From Blastocatellia bacterium (lineage in GTDB: Bacteria > Acidobacteriota > Blastocatellia > Pyrinomonadales > Pyrinomonadaceae): 64,000 nt of DNA. The number at the start of each line of letters is the position of its first letter. The first letter of the stretch is position 1. Below are positions 17,966 to 30,503 of this stretch, piece by piece. The position numbers and the translations under genes are program-made. The notes under the pieces are model-generated. The model did no database searches and had not been told where the DNA came from. It saw only the letters and a program-made list of their open reading frames with translations. The stretch lies in assembly GCA_003168335.1 (NCBI GenBank), contig PMSM01000005.1, positions 337,552 through 401,551 of the forward strand, read 5' to 3'.

Positions 17966-18553
17966 ATGACACATAGACGCATCGTCCACTCGCTGACAGT
18001 GTTGTCTGTTCTATTGGCAATTCTGCTTTTTGGGTCGGACAGAGCTCTTGCGCATTGCGACACGATGGACGGCCCTGTAGTCAAAGCCGCACAGAGAGCC
18101 CTGGCAACCAGAAACATAAACCTGGTTCTGATTTGGGTGCAAAAGAAGGATGAGCCCGAAATCAAGGAACGCTTTCGTCAAACACTCGCCGTGCGGAGGC
18201 TGAGCCGCGAAGCGAGAAAGCTTGCCGACAACTATTTCTTCGAGACGCTAGTTCGTTTGCATCGGGCTGGAGAAGGAGAACCTTACACGGGCATACAGCC
18301 GGCCGGAACTGATCTGGGGCCGGTCATTCCGGTTGCGGACAAGGCGCTACAAGATGGCTCAGTAGAAGCGCTGCTGAAACTTTTTCCATCCACTGCGAGC
18401 GCAGATATTCAAACACGTTTCAGAAATGCCATTGCCAGGAAGAGCTTCAATGAAAATGATGTTGAGGCAGGACGCGAGTACGTCAAAGAATACGTCTCGT
18501 TGATGCATTACCTTGAGCACCTCTACGAAGAAAAACGGAGCGCATCAGAGTGA
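17966..18553 (+). CDS. DUF6448 family secreted protein
   Basis: A 195-residue protein with an N-terminal signal peptide (hydrophobic core about 10-24, cleavage likely near ALA-HC). The mature part begins AHCDTMDGPVVKAAQRAL and continues with NLVLIWVQKKDEPEIKERF, YFFETLVRLHRAGEGEPYTG and DLGPVIPVADKAL, which I recognise as the DUF6448 pattern. Conserved His and Asp near the mature N-terminus suggest metal binding, which is an inference. It is periplasmic. Its stop overlaps the next start by one base (TGATG), tying it to the hemerythrin-like gene. The function is unknown; the setting points to nitrogen-oxide or redox stress. Confidence 0.85.
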   Translation: MTHRRIVHSLTVLSVLLAILLFGSDRALAHCDTMDGPVVKAAQRALATRNINLVLIWVQKKDEPEIKERFRQTLAVRRLSREARKLADNYFFETLVRLHRAGEGEPYTGIQPAGTDLGPVIPVADKALQDGSVEALLKLFPSTASADIQTRFRNAIARKSFNENDVEAGREYVKEYVSLMHYLEHLYEEKRSASE

Positions 18554-19036
18554 TGAAGAGCTTCAACGAACTGCTGGAAATCCATAAGCGGCTTGATGAG
18601 CTATTCCTCGAGCATCAGCGCTGGTTGTTGCGTTTAGATCTTAAAGGAGGCGGCCGCAGCCCTGGGGTTTTACACGATAGGGCTCTTCGCCCACATGCAG
18701 GACGAGGAGGAATGGATGATTCCAATGTATCGCGAGCGGGCCGAAGTTCCCGTTGGCGGCGCGGCTGAGATCTTTCTTGGCGAGCACGACAAGATGCGCC
18801 AGTACCTGCTTTTATTCAAAGAGGAATTGACGAAGATGGCGGAAGCCCACGATCTCGAACGCGCCGTGATCTTTCTCCTGGACTCGCAGCACATCTTCAA
18901 GCGACTACTGGTGCATCACGACACACGCGAACGAAAAATGCTGTACCCGCTGCTTGACGAGGTCACGACCGAGCAGGAAAGGGAAGGACTATTCACAAAG
19001 TTGAAAGCGTCGCCGTTCGTGATGATGCAAACGTGA
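18553..19036 (+). pseudogene. Hemerythrin-like protein with a single-base frameshift
   Basis: Two overlapping frames together make one hemerythrin-like protein of about 160 residues. The first frame gives MKSFNELLEIHKRLDELFLEHQ and WLLRLDLK. Near 18646 (sequence CTTAAAGGAGGCG) the reading shifts, and the other frame gives EAAAALGFYTIGLFAH, MQDEEEWMIPMYRERAEV, GEHDKMRQYLLLFKEEL and HHDTRERKMLYPLLDE. Removing one G would restore a continuous protein with all ligand helices. So this is either a recent inactivation or an error in the sequence. Being coupled to DUF6448 and followed by the NnrS-like gene, it belongs to the nitric-oxide block. Confidence 0.75.
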
Positions 19037-19130
19037 GCGGGCTTTCGGATGTGCCGTTTGATGTGTGGAAGGTTTTTTGTCTTCTTGCTTAAAACTGAAC
19101 GCGCGAACTTAGGAATTCAGATTAATCATC

Positions 19131-20969
19131 ATGAACGAGGCTGAGAAGATTACCGCTGAAATGTTCTTACCTGAGATGGTCCAGCGTTATCCGGCAACGC
19201 GAGCTGTGCTCGATCTCTACGGATTGCACGGTTGTGGCGGCCCGCAGGGACCTCGCGAACAGTTGGGCTGGTTCGCGCGTTTGCATGATGTACCAATTGA
19301 AAAGCTGCTGCGCGAATTGAACGAATCCGCATCGCAAGCACCGTCGGACGTTCCCGAGTTCGCGCCTTCAATCGGAGACACGATCTATCGTCCGTTCTTT
19401 CTCGCGGGTATCGCGACAGTTTTGACGCTCGGTTGCATGTGGGGAGCGATCAACCTGCTGACGATTGGACTAAAGCAAAGCTTTACGGCCGTGAATTACT
19501 CCTGGGTGCTGGCCCATGCGCATGCGATGGTCTTCGGCTTTGTCGGCTTCTTCATTATGGGTTTTGCCTATCAAGCCTTTCCAAGATTCAAGCATACGAG
19601 CCTGTGGCGACCGAAATTGGCGTTTACTGCGCTGCCGTTGATGATTGCGGGAATCTTGCTGCAGACGGTCGCGCACCTGCTGTCCCCTTCGTCTCTACAG
19701 TTGGAAATTGCGGCCGCGACAATCCAAACCATATCGGTAATCATCTTCGCGTCGACGATTGTGATGACCGCGCGCCAGGCGAAGAAACCCGAGGTATACG
19801 ATCGATTTGTTTACGCAGCATTGGGATGGTTTCTGCTTGCGGCAGTAGGCAATCCGGTAGTCTTCAAGCTGTTCGAGCTGGCGGGCAGTCGCGAGCAACT
19901 GCTTTTCAATCTGGCGACCTTCAACATTCCTTATCGCGATGTGCAGTTACTGGGAATTGCGGTTGTCATGATCCTTGGTGTGTCGCTCCGGCTCCTGCCG
20001 CATGCATACGGACTGCGCGAGCCGTCTCGCGCATGGCAAGGCTTTCTCTTCTGGGGCGTCAACGGATCGATTCTCGCCGGCGTCGTTCTCTTCATCGCGG
20101 GCATGAGCTCGGGTAATCACTGGTTGTTGATAGTCCAGTGGCTGACGACTTTCGTCTTGCTGGCCGTGGCGATCGGGACACCACGGCAGTATCGGCTGTT
20201 TGGACCAGTGCCTGAGAACGAACGCGACCGTGGCTTGAAATTCATTCGGGCCGCTTATGTCTGGTTCATCATTGCGACGGCAATGCTGGTCTTTACGCCA
20301 ATTTACAACTTCGCTATTTATATGCCGATCACGGGATCGCACGTGCCTTTCTCGCACGCGTTCTTCGGCGCGTATCGGCACGCACTCACCGTCGGGTTCA
20401 TCATGATGATGATCGTGGGCGTGTCGAGCAAAGTCGTGCCCACGCTCTCTGGCGTTGATGTGCGACGCGCAAACTCGCTTTGGCCGACGTTCCTGCTATT
20501 GAACCTCGGCAACCTGACGCGAGTCTCCAGTCAGATTGCTACCGACTTTTTCCCGTCAGCATATTCGGTGATGGGTTTCTCAGGCTTTATCGAGGTCGTA
20601 GGACTGACGCTTTGGGGATATGAGCTGTTTGCAAATATGCGCGCCGGCAAGAAACTTGAAAGGGAGACTTCAGTCCACGAACAAAATGGCAACGGAAGAT
20701 TTCGAATTACGCCTCAAACCAAAGTCGCAGATGTGCTCACGCATTACCCGCAGTTGCTTCAGGTCTTCCTGCGTCATGGTTTTGGACCGGTAGCCAATCC
20801 GGTGTTGCGAAAGACCATGGCGCGCGTGGTCACGATAGAGCAGGCTTGCCGACGTGAAGGCGTGGATCTGACTGAATTACTCGCTGAACTTCAAAATGTC
20901 GAGATTTCGGATCAGCCGGCGAACTCAGAACCCGTCGTTCCGATCACTCGTATCGCAACCATCCAGTGA
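19131..20969 (+). CDS. NnrS family membrane protein flanked by two DUF1858-type domains
   Basis: A 612-residue protein. N-terminal soluble domain (about 8-65): FLPEMVQRYPATRAVLDLYG with HGCGGP, of the DUF1858/ScdA_N type. Central membrane part (about 85-510) has roughly twelve hydrophobic segments and the NnrS histidine motifs: LAHAHAMVFGFVGFFIMGF, RLLPHAYG, and YRHALTVGFIMMMIVGVSSKVVP. C-terminal domain (about 525-595): ITPQTKVADVLTHYPQLLQVFLRHGFG, a second DUF1858. NnrS proteins are heme- and copper-containing membrane proteins linked to nitric-oxide tolerance and nitrate/nitrite respiration. The paired soluble domains resemble the N-terminal domain of RIC encoded nearby. It ends 10 bases from the convergent regulator. 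Confidence 0.88.
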   Translation: MNEAEKITAEMFLPEMVQRYPATRAVLDLYGLHGCGGPQGPREQLGWFARLHDVPIEKLLRELNESASQAPSDVPEFAPSIGDTIYRPFFLAGIATVLTLGCMWGAINLLTIGLKQSFTAVNYSWVLAHAHAMVFGFVGFFIMGFAYQAFPRFKHTSLWRPKLAFTALPLMIAGILLQTVAHLLSPSSLQLEIAAATIQTISVIIFASTIVMTARQAKKPEVYDRFVYAALGWFLLAAVGNPVVFKLFELAGSREQLLFNLATFNIPYRDVQLLGIAVVMILGVSLRLLPHAYGLREPSRAWQGFLFWGVNGSILAGVVLFIAGMSSGNHWLLIVQWLTTFVLLAVAIGTPRQYRLFGPVPENERDRGLKFIRAAYVWFIIATAMLVFTPIYNFAIYMPITGSHVPFSHAFFGAYRHALTVGFIMMMIVGVSSKVVPTLSGVDVRRANSLWPTFLLLNLGNLTRVSSQIATDFFPSAYSVMGFSGFIEVVGLTLWGYELFANMRAGKKLERETSVHEQNGNGRFRITPQTKVADVLTHYPQLLQVFLRHGFGPVANPVLRKTMARVVTIEQACRREGVDLTELLAELQNVEISDQPANSEPVVPITRIATIQ

Positions 20970-20979
20970 TTTTGGAAAG

Positions 20980-21642
20980 CTAAATCAGCCCCGCGTGTTC
21001 GGCGCGGCGAATCGCTTCCAGGCGGGTGTGTGAGTCGAGCTTGCGCAGGATGTGCTGGACATGATTGTTCACGGTACGGCGGCTGACGTGAAGTTGCGCG
21101 GCGATGCTCGGCGTTGTACCACCTTTTCCCAACAGGCGAAGAATCTCAAGTTCACGACCCGTTAACTCTGCTTCTCGTGCAGCCACACGGGTAGAAGAGA
21201 TCAGTGCGACTGCTTCCTCGGGCGGGACATTCGTGTTGCTGACCACAAAGTCTCGCACCAGAATCTCCAGTCGTTTGCGCAAGTCAACCGGCCGAATGAT
21301 ATGGACCGCGAAGGGATTGGCTGCAGAGCCGTTCTCAGCTACCAGAACTGAGGCGTTGCACCATTGCCTGCCGGTCGCGGTATTCATGAGCAGATCGAAA
21401 TTACTGATCGGGTGGCGCTTCTCAATTGCCTGACGCACTGTGCAAGCCTGAGAGCAGACCGGCCCACATTCATCAGCTCCCTCCACGATCTCTCCGCAGG
21501 GCCGGCCCATTGCCTCGCTGGCCGGAAGTGCAAACAAAGCTTCCGCTGCCTGGTTCCACGCCACAACTAAGCCCTGGCCATCGACAGCAAAGGCCGCGTC
21601 CGACGTGCTCGCAACCATTCTCTTGATGTCTTCGGATCTCAT
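20980..21642 (-). CDS. PAS-LuxR transcriptional regulator with cysteine-rich PAS domain
   Basis: A 220-residue protein. PAS domain (about 8-125) opens MVASTSDAAFAVDGQGLVVAWNQAAEALF, and its middle carries cysteines in GRPCGEIV, ECGPVCSQACTV and QWCNAS. C-terminal GerE/LuxR helix-turn-helix (about 155-218): LTGRELEILRLLGKGGTTPSIAAQLHVSRRTVNNHVQHIL. Cysteine placement of this kind in a PAS domain suggests redox or metal sensing (inference). It is divergent from the Rrf2 gene and convergent with the NnrS-like gene, so it plausibly controls one or both. ATG 21642 has AAGGAG five bases upstream; a GTG two codons earlier is less well placed. Confidence 0.87.
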   Translation of the reverse strand: MRSEDIKRMVASTSDAAFAVDGQGLVVAWNQAAEALFALPASEAMGRPCGEIVEGADECGPVCSQACTVRQAIEKRHPISNFDLLMNTATGRQWCNASVLVAENGSAANPFAVHIIRPVDLRKRLEILVRDFVVSNTNVPPEEAVALISSTRVAAREAELTGRELEILRLLGKGGTTPSIAAQLHVSRRTVNNHVQHILRKLDSHTRLEAIRRAEHAGLI

Positions 21643-21746
21643 TTGCACTCCTTACTCGGATAAATGATGCGAAGTGACTATTGTCGGCGCTCTGATTAGC
21701 AATCATCATACCGGACAAAAAGGTACGTTAGTTTTCTTGGCACAAA
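21643..21746. promoter_or_regulatory. Divergent promoter region between PAS-LuxR and Rrf2 genes
   Basis: This 104-base gap lies between two divergent regulator genes and upstream of the whole nar-act run. It must contain at least two promoters and probably the operators of both regulators. An imperfect GATTAGCAATCATCAT stretch near 21697-21712 is AT-rich, but I cannot assign it to a known site. Confidence 0.4.
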
Positions 21747-22253
21747 ATGATCTTCTCGAAGGCCACGGGTTACGGAATAAGGGCAATGGCTTACATGGCG
21801 AGCCAGCCCGAGCACGGCTTGTTTGGGCTACAGGAGATTGCCAAGCACGAAGACATCCCACCGGCTTATCTCCGAAAGGTCCTGGGCGAGCTTCGTCGTC
21901 ACCGGTTCCTGCGTTCCGTTAAGGGAATTCACGGCGGATACGAGCTGGGGCGCGCTCCTGAAGCGATAACGCTGTGGGAAGTCTTCAGTTTGCTTGAGGC
22001 CGACCCTTATATGGACATGTGCATCCTCGGTAATAAGGTTTGCGGCCCCGAAACTTCCTGCGCTTTTCATGAGGACTGGCAAAGGGTTCGGAAAGAGCTG
22101 GTTGATCTCCTCCAAAACAGGACGATTGCGGAGGCGGCAGCCGAGATCTTGAAGCCCAGGGAATTGGGGAATAGTTCGCAACCCGGGGATGAATCTGGGG
22201 GATATGACGAGGCGAGGAAGGACGAGGAACATGCGAATTGGAATTCCGCATAG
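21747..22253 (+). CDS. Rrf2-family transcriptional regulator with three-cysteine cluster motif (NsrR/IscR-like)
   Basis: A 168-residue Rrf2 protein. The winged helix covers about 1-80: [38 protein letters not shown], and the wing [12 protein letters not shown]. Three cysteines follow in CILGNKVC and CGPETSC (spacing C-x6-C-x5-C), as in Rrf2 proteins that bind an iron-sulfur cluster and sense nitric oxide or iron-sulfur status. The last 30 residues are polar and run into the next gene: the stop lies 22 bases inside the cytochrome c gene start. It is the first gene of the nar-act run and is the likely local nitric-oxide or redox switch. Confidence 0.9.
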   Translation: MIFSKATGYGIRAMAYMASQPEHGLFGLQEIAKHEDIPPAYLRKVLGELRRHRFLRSVKGIHGGYELGRAPEAITLWEVFSLLEADPYMDMCILGNKVCGPETSCAFHEDWQRVRKELVDLLQNRTIAEAAAEILKPRELGNSSQPGDESGGYDEARKDEEHANWNSA

Positions 22254-23105
22254 CCTCTCAAGCGCGTTGATACGAATCGCCATGATGGTGGGCGTTCTCT
22301 TCGCGATTGTTAGCGCCGCACAAGCCCAATCAGTTGCTGAGGGGCAAGCCCTGTTCGGGAGCAAGTGTTATAGCTGTCACAACATTGGCAGCGGCGACAA
22401 GCAGGGTCCGGATCTTAAAGGCGTCACTACGCGTCGAACAAAAGACTGGCTACACGAATTCATCAACGGGCCGGCGACCGCCAACTCGAAAGGCGATCCT
22501 GTCGCGACTCAACTATTCAAGAAGTTCTCTCCCACGGTGATGCCGGATCAGGCGCTGACGCCGGATCAGATTGATTCCATCCTCGCGATGATTACTGACC
22601 TGACAAACAAGAATCAAGTCTACGTGCCGGCGGGCGCGAAGTTGAGCAGGGCGATCGTTCCTGTAGATGTAAACGGTGGCTGGCAATTTTTCACCGGAAG
22701 GGCGCGGCTACAGAACGGGGGGACGGCCTGCATCTCCTGCCATTCGATCAAAGGGGTAGGGATGTTTGGTGGCGGCACGCTGGGGCCTGACCTGACGGGA
22801 GTGAACATCAAGTATCGCGATCCCGAATTGATCTCAATTCTTCAGAATCCAAATTTCCCGACGATGTCGACAGTGTTTGGCACGCACCATCTAAACGACG
22901 AAGAGATCGTCCAACTATTCGCTCTCTTTCAAAGCGCAAGACTAGCGAATCCGATGCCGCCGAACCAGGCGGGGATCACGACCTTGGATCCCAGGTTCTT
23001 TGTGATTGGCGTCGCGTCGATGTTGCTCGTGCTGGCGCTGCTGAATCTGGCCTGGAGAAATCGTCTACGTGGCGTGCGCGAAGAACTGGTGAGGAGGGCA
23101 ACGCA

Positions 23106-23109
<4 letters not shown>
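22231..23109 (+). CDS. Membrane-anchored diheme cytochrome c (NarC-like)
   Basis: A 292-residue protein. Signal peptide with hydrophobic core about 10-28, then two c-type heme sites: CYSCH (about 47-51) and CISCH (about 169-173). Met ligands are likely in the VMPDQALTP and PTMSTVFG regions. A C-terminal transmembrane helix ([20 protein letters not shown]) anchors it, with the heme domains outside. In position and design it resembles NarC of Thermus-type nar operons. The start ATG 22231 follows GAGGA; an in-frame ATG at 22189 would lengthen the leader unnaturally. Its stop overlaps the narG start (GTGA). It could accept electrons from NarI hemes or from ACIII. Confidence 0.9.
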
Positions 23110-26777
<3,668 letters not shown>

Positions 26778-26823
26778 GGATGAAGTGCGCGCATGAAGAA
26801 CGCTGACGACTAAGGACAAATCA

Positions 26824-28317
<1,494 letters not shown>

Positions 28318-28393
28318 GAAAGACAGGAAGCAGAAGGCAGGAAGACGTGAAGCCCTGAAGACCAATGAGCGCCGAAGGCGCGGAATGTGTTAG

Positions 28394-28434
28394 TCAGGGG
28401 GCAAGCGAGCGAGCGAAGCGAGCGTCGCCCCTGG
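28394..28434. repeat. Low-complexity GCGAGCGAAGC-rich hairpin between narH and narJ
   Basis: The segment CAGGGG...CCCCTG brackets a loop made of GCGAGC/GCGAAGC units. It lies in the 194-base gap between narH and the narJ start I prefer, in an operon whose other gaps are mostly under 55 bases. This type of GCGAGCGAAGCGAGC sequence recurs in many genomes as intergenic filler. A role in mRNA processing is possible but unproven. Confidence 0.5.
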
Positions 28435-28511
28435 TAGACGTACCCCAAATGAACCAGAGCCCTGAAGGGGCAACAGAAAAACCGATGACCGAAGCAATCG
28501 AAAGGATAGCC

Positions 28512-29105
28512 ATGAAATCGATCTACGGGAGTCTCGCTGACTTACTCGACTACCCTGGCGCGAATTGGTGCTCGTTAGTCGAATCGTGCGGTGATCTCGC
28601 TGCCCACGAAAAACCCGAAAGCTCCGACGCTTTCACTAACTTCCGCAAAGGCGTCGTAACGCTTTCGCTTTCTGAACTTCAGGAGGTCTACACGCGCACT
28701 TTTGATCTGAGCCCCGTATGCGCGCTCGACATTGGCTATCACCTGTTTGGCGAAAACTATAAACGCGGTGTTTTTCTGGCAAATCTTCGTGAGACTGAAG
28801 CGCCATTCGATTTAGGCCAGGAGCATCAACTGCCGGATTACCTGCCGGTGTTGTTGCGCCTGTTGACTAAGCTCGATGACGAAGAACTGCGGAGCGCGTT
28901 AATTGTGGACTGCATGATTCCGGCGCTGGAAAAGATGTTGAAAACGTTGAGCGAAGGCGAGAACCCATACAGACATCTGATCGCCGCAGTCAATACCAAA
29001 CTGAAGTCAGAGGCTGGCGCTTATCCAGCAACTATTCAGCGGGCGCATTTACCGATTCTTCAAGCGGCTGCGTTCAGCGCTGAAACGAATACTGATCTTT
29101 TTTGA
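28512..29105 (+). CDS. narJ: Nitrate reductase molybdenum cofactor assembly chaperone
   Basis: A 197-residue protein of the NarJ/TorD chaperone family. It opens MKSIYGSLADLLDYPG, contains the family stretch LQEVYTRTFDLSPVCALDIGYHLFGE and YKRGVFLANLRE, then ELPDYLPV-type LPDYLPVLLRLL. It binds apo-NarG and escorts cofactor insertion and membrane docking. I place the start at ATG 28512, preceded by AAAGGA with six-base spacing. The frame is open upstream to 28365 but that part (rich in Ser, Ala and Glu) has no family resemblance and runs through the GC-rich repeat. It ends 4 bases before narI. Confidence 0.92.
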   Translation: MKSIYGSLADLLDYPGANWCSLVESCGDLAAHEKPESSDAFTNFRKGVVTLSLSELQEVYTRTFDLSPVCALDIGYHLFGENYKRGVFLANLRETEAPFDLGQEHQLPDYLPVLLRLLTKLDDEELRSALIVDCMIPALEKMLKTLSEGENPYRHLIAAVNTKLKSEAGAYPATIQRAHLPILQAAAFSAETNTDLF

Positions 29106-29109
29106 GGTC

Positions 29110-29889
29110 ATGATTATGCTCGACAATCTCTTTTACATCATCCTTCCCTATGCGGCCGTAACACTCGCTATCGTGATCACAGTGCAGCGTTATCTCAAAC
29201 GCGGCTTTACATACTCCAGCCTGTCGTCACAGTTTCTCGAAAGCGATGAACTCTTCTACGGTTCAGTCCCGTGGCACATCGGCATCCTCGTAGTTCTTCT
29301 GGGCCACGTCATTGGCTTTGCGATTCCACGGCAAGTGCTCTGGTTCAATGGAGTGCCGGCGCGTCTCTACATTCTTGAGACGACGGGGCTCTTGTTTGGT
29401 CTCCTGGCCCTGGTCGGAATTGTCAGTCTGATTGTTCGACGTTTCACTTCCGCTCGGATTCGCGCGGTCACATCGTGGATGGACGTGGTCGTGCTGCTCG
29501 TGTTGTTGGTTCAGGTAATCCTGGGCGTCTACACCGCACTATTTTATCGCTGGGGCTCGTCGTGGTATGCCACATCGGCAGTGCCGTATCTGCGTTCGTT
29601 GTTCACCCTGCAACCAGATTTGAAAATGATCGCGCCGCTGCCGATGGCGGTAAAGGCACACATTCTTAACGCCTTCATCTTCCTGGCGATCTTCCCGTTC
29701 TCGCGTCTGGTCCACATGCTGGTGGTTCCCATTCACTACTTGTGGCGTCCCTATCAACTTGTGATCTGGAATGGGGACCGGCGCAAGATTATCGGACAGG
29801 CACCGCGGCCCAGGCCGAAAACTGTTGAGGCGACAGTCCCGGTAACGGGTGACACGGTGGCGGCCAGCCGGCCAGTGGTTACGGGATGA
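29110..29889 (+). CDS. narI: Respiratory nitrate reductase, gamma (cytochrome b) subunit
   Basis: A 259-residue membrane protein with five hydrophobic segments. Heme b ligands are likely in VPWHIGILVVLLGHVIGF and in KAHILNAF with SRLVHMLVVPIHY, matching NarI. It oxidises quinol on the outer side of the membrane and delivers electrons to NarH. The C-terminal 40 residues are Pro/Thr/Val-rich and longer than in E. coli NarI. It starts 4 bases after narJ and ends 4 bases before the ActA gene, so the nitrate reductase and ACIII genes are contiguous without a break. Confidence 0.95.
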   Translation: MIMLDNLFYIILPYAAVTLAIVITVQRYLKRGFTYSSLSSQFLESDELFYGSVPWHIGILVVLLGHVIGFAIPRQVLWFNGVPARLYILETTGLLFGLLALVGIVSLIVRRFTSARIRAVTSWMDVVVLLVLLVQVILGVYTALFYRWGSSWYATSAVPYLRSLFTLQPDLKMIAPLPMAVKAHILNAFIFLAIFPFSRLVHMLVVPIHYLWRPYQLVIWNGDRRKIIGQAPRPRPKTVEATVPVTGDTVAASRPVVTG

Positions 29890-29893
29890 AACG

Positions 29894-30481
29894 ATGAGTT
29901 TGCGCACGGCACAAATCATTTCGTTACTGGTCACGCTGATCGGCGTGGCCGTCGTCTGGCAAGGCTCGAATTTTCGCGGCCTGGGAAATCAGCAGGGCTA
30001 TCAACCAGCACAGCCGATTAACTTTTCGCACAAGGTTCACGCGGGCGATAACCAGATTCAGTGTTTGTACTGTCACTCGTCAGCGGACAAGTCGAATGTG
30101 GCCGGCATCCCCGCCGCGAGTACCTGCATGAATTGCCACACGAAGATACTGAAAGACTCGCCGGAGATACAAAAGATCGTGGCGGCGTTGGCGCAGAACA
30201 AACCTGTCGAATGGGTGAAAGTAAATGATCTCCCCGACCACGTCGCCTTCAATCATAGTCGTCATGTCACGGCTGGAGTGAAGTGCCAGCTCTGTCATGG
30301 TCCGGTGGAAACGATGGATCGGGTTGAGCAATTCGACGCGCTATCGATGGGTTTTTGCGTTGCCTGTCATCGCACGCACCGCGAAGTGACGCTGGATGAA
30401 AACGGGCGACCGACTGTCACCAAGGAAGCTACTCCTAAGAGACTAATGGCGTCGACGGATTGCTCTGTGTGCCATCACTGA
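29894..30481 (+). CDS. actA: ACIII subunit ActA, pentaheme cytochrome c
   Basis: A 195-residue protein. An N-terminal membrane anchor (about 5-25) is followed by five CxxCH heme sites: CLYCH, CMNCH, CQLCH, CVACH and CSVCH. FSHKVHAGDNQIQC and FNHSRHV supply further His residues for bis-His ligation. This is the standard pentaheme ActA of alternative complex III, which takes electrons from quinol oxidation to periplasmic carriers. ATG 29894 is preceded by GGGATGA and lies 4 bases after narI; the in-frame extension to 29849 has no signal character. Confidence 0.93.
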   Translation: MSLRTAQIISLLVTLIGVAVVWQGSNFRGLGNQQGYQPAQPINFSHKVHAGDNQIQCLYCHSSADKSNVAGIPAASTCMNCHTKILKDSPEIQKIVAALAQNKPVEWVKVNDLPDHVAFNHSRHVTAGVKCQLCHGPVETMDRVEQFDALSMGFCVACHRTHREVTLDENGRPTVTKEATPKRLMASTDCSVCHH

Positions 30482-30503
30482 GAACGATGAAGAGTAATGA
30501 GTG

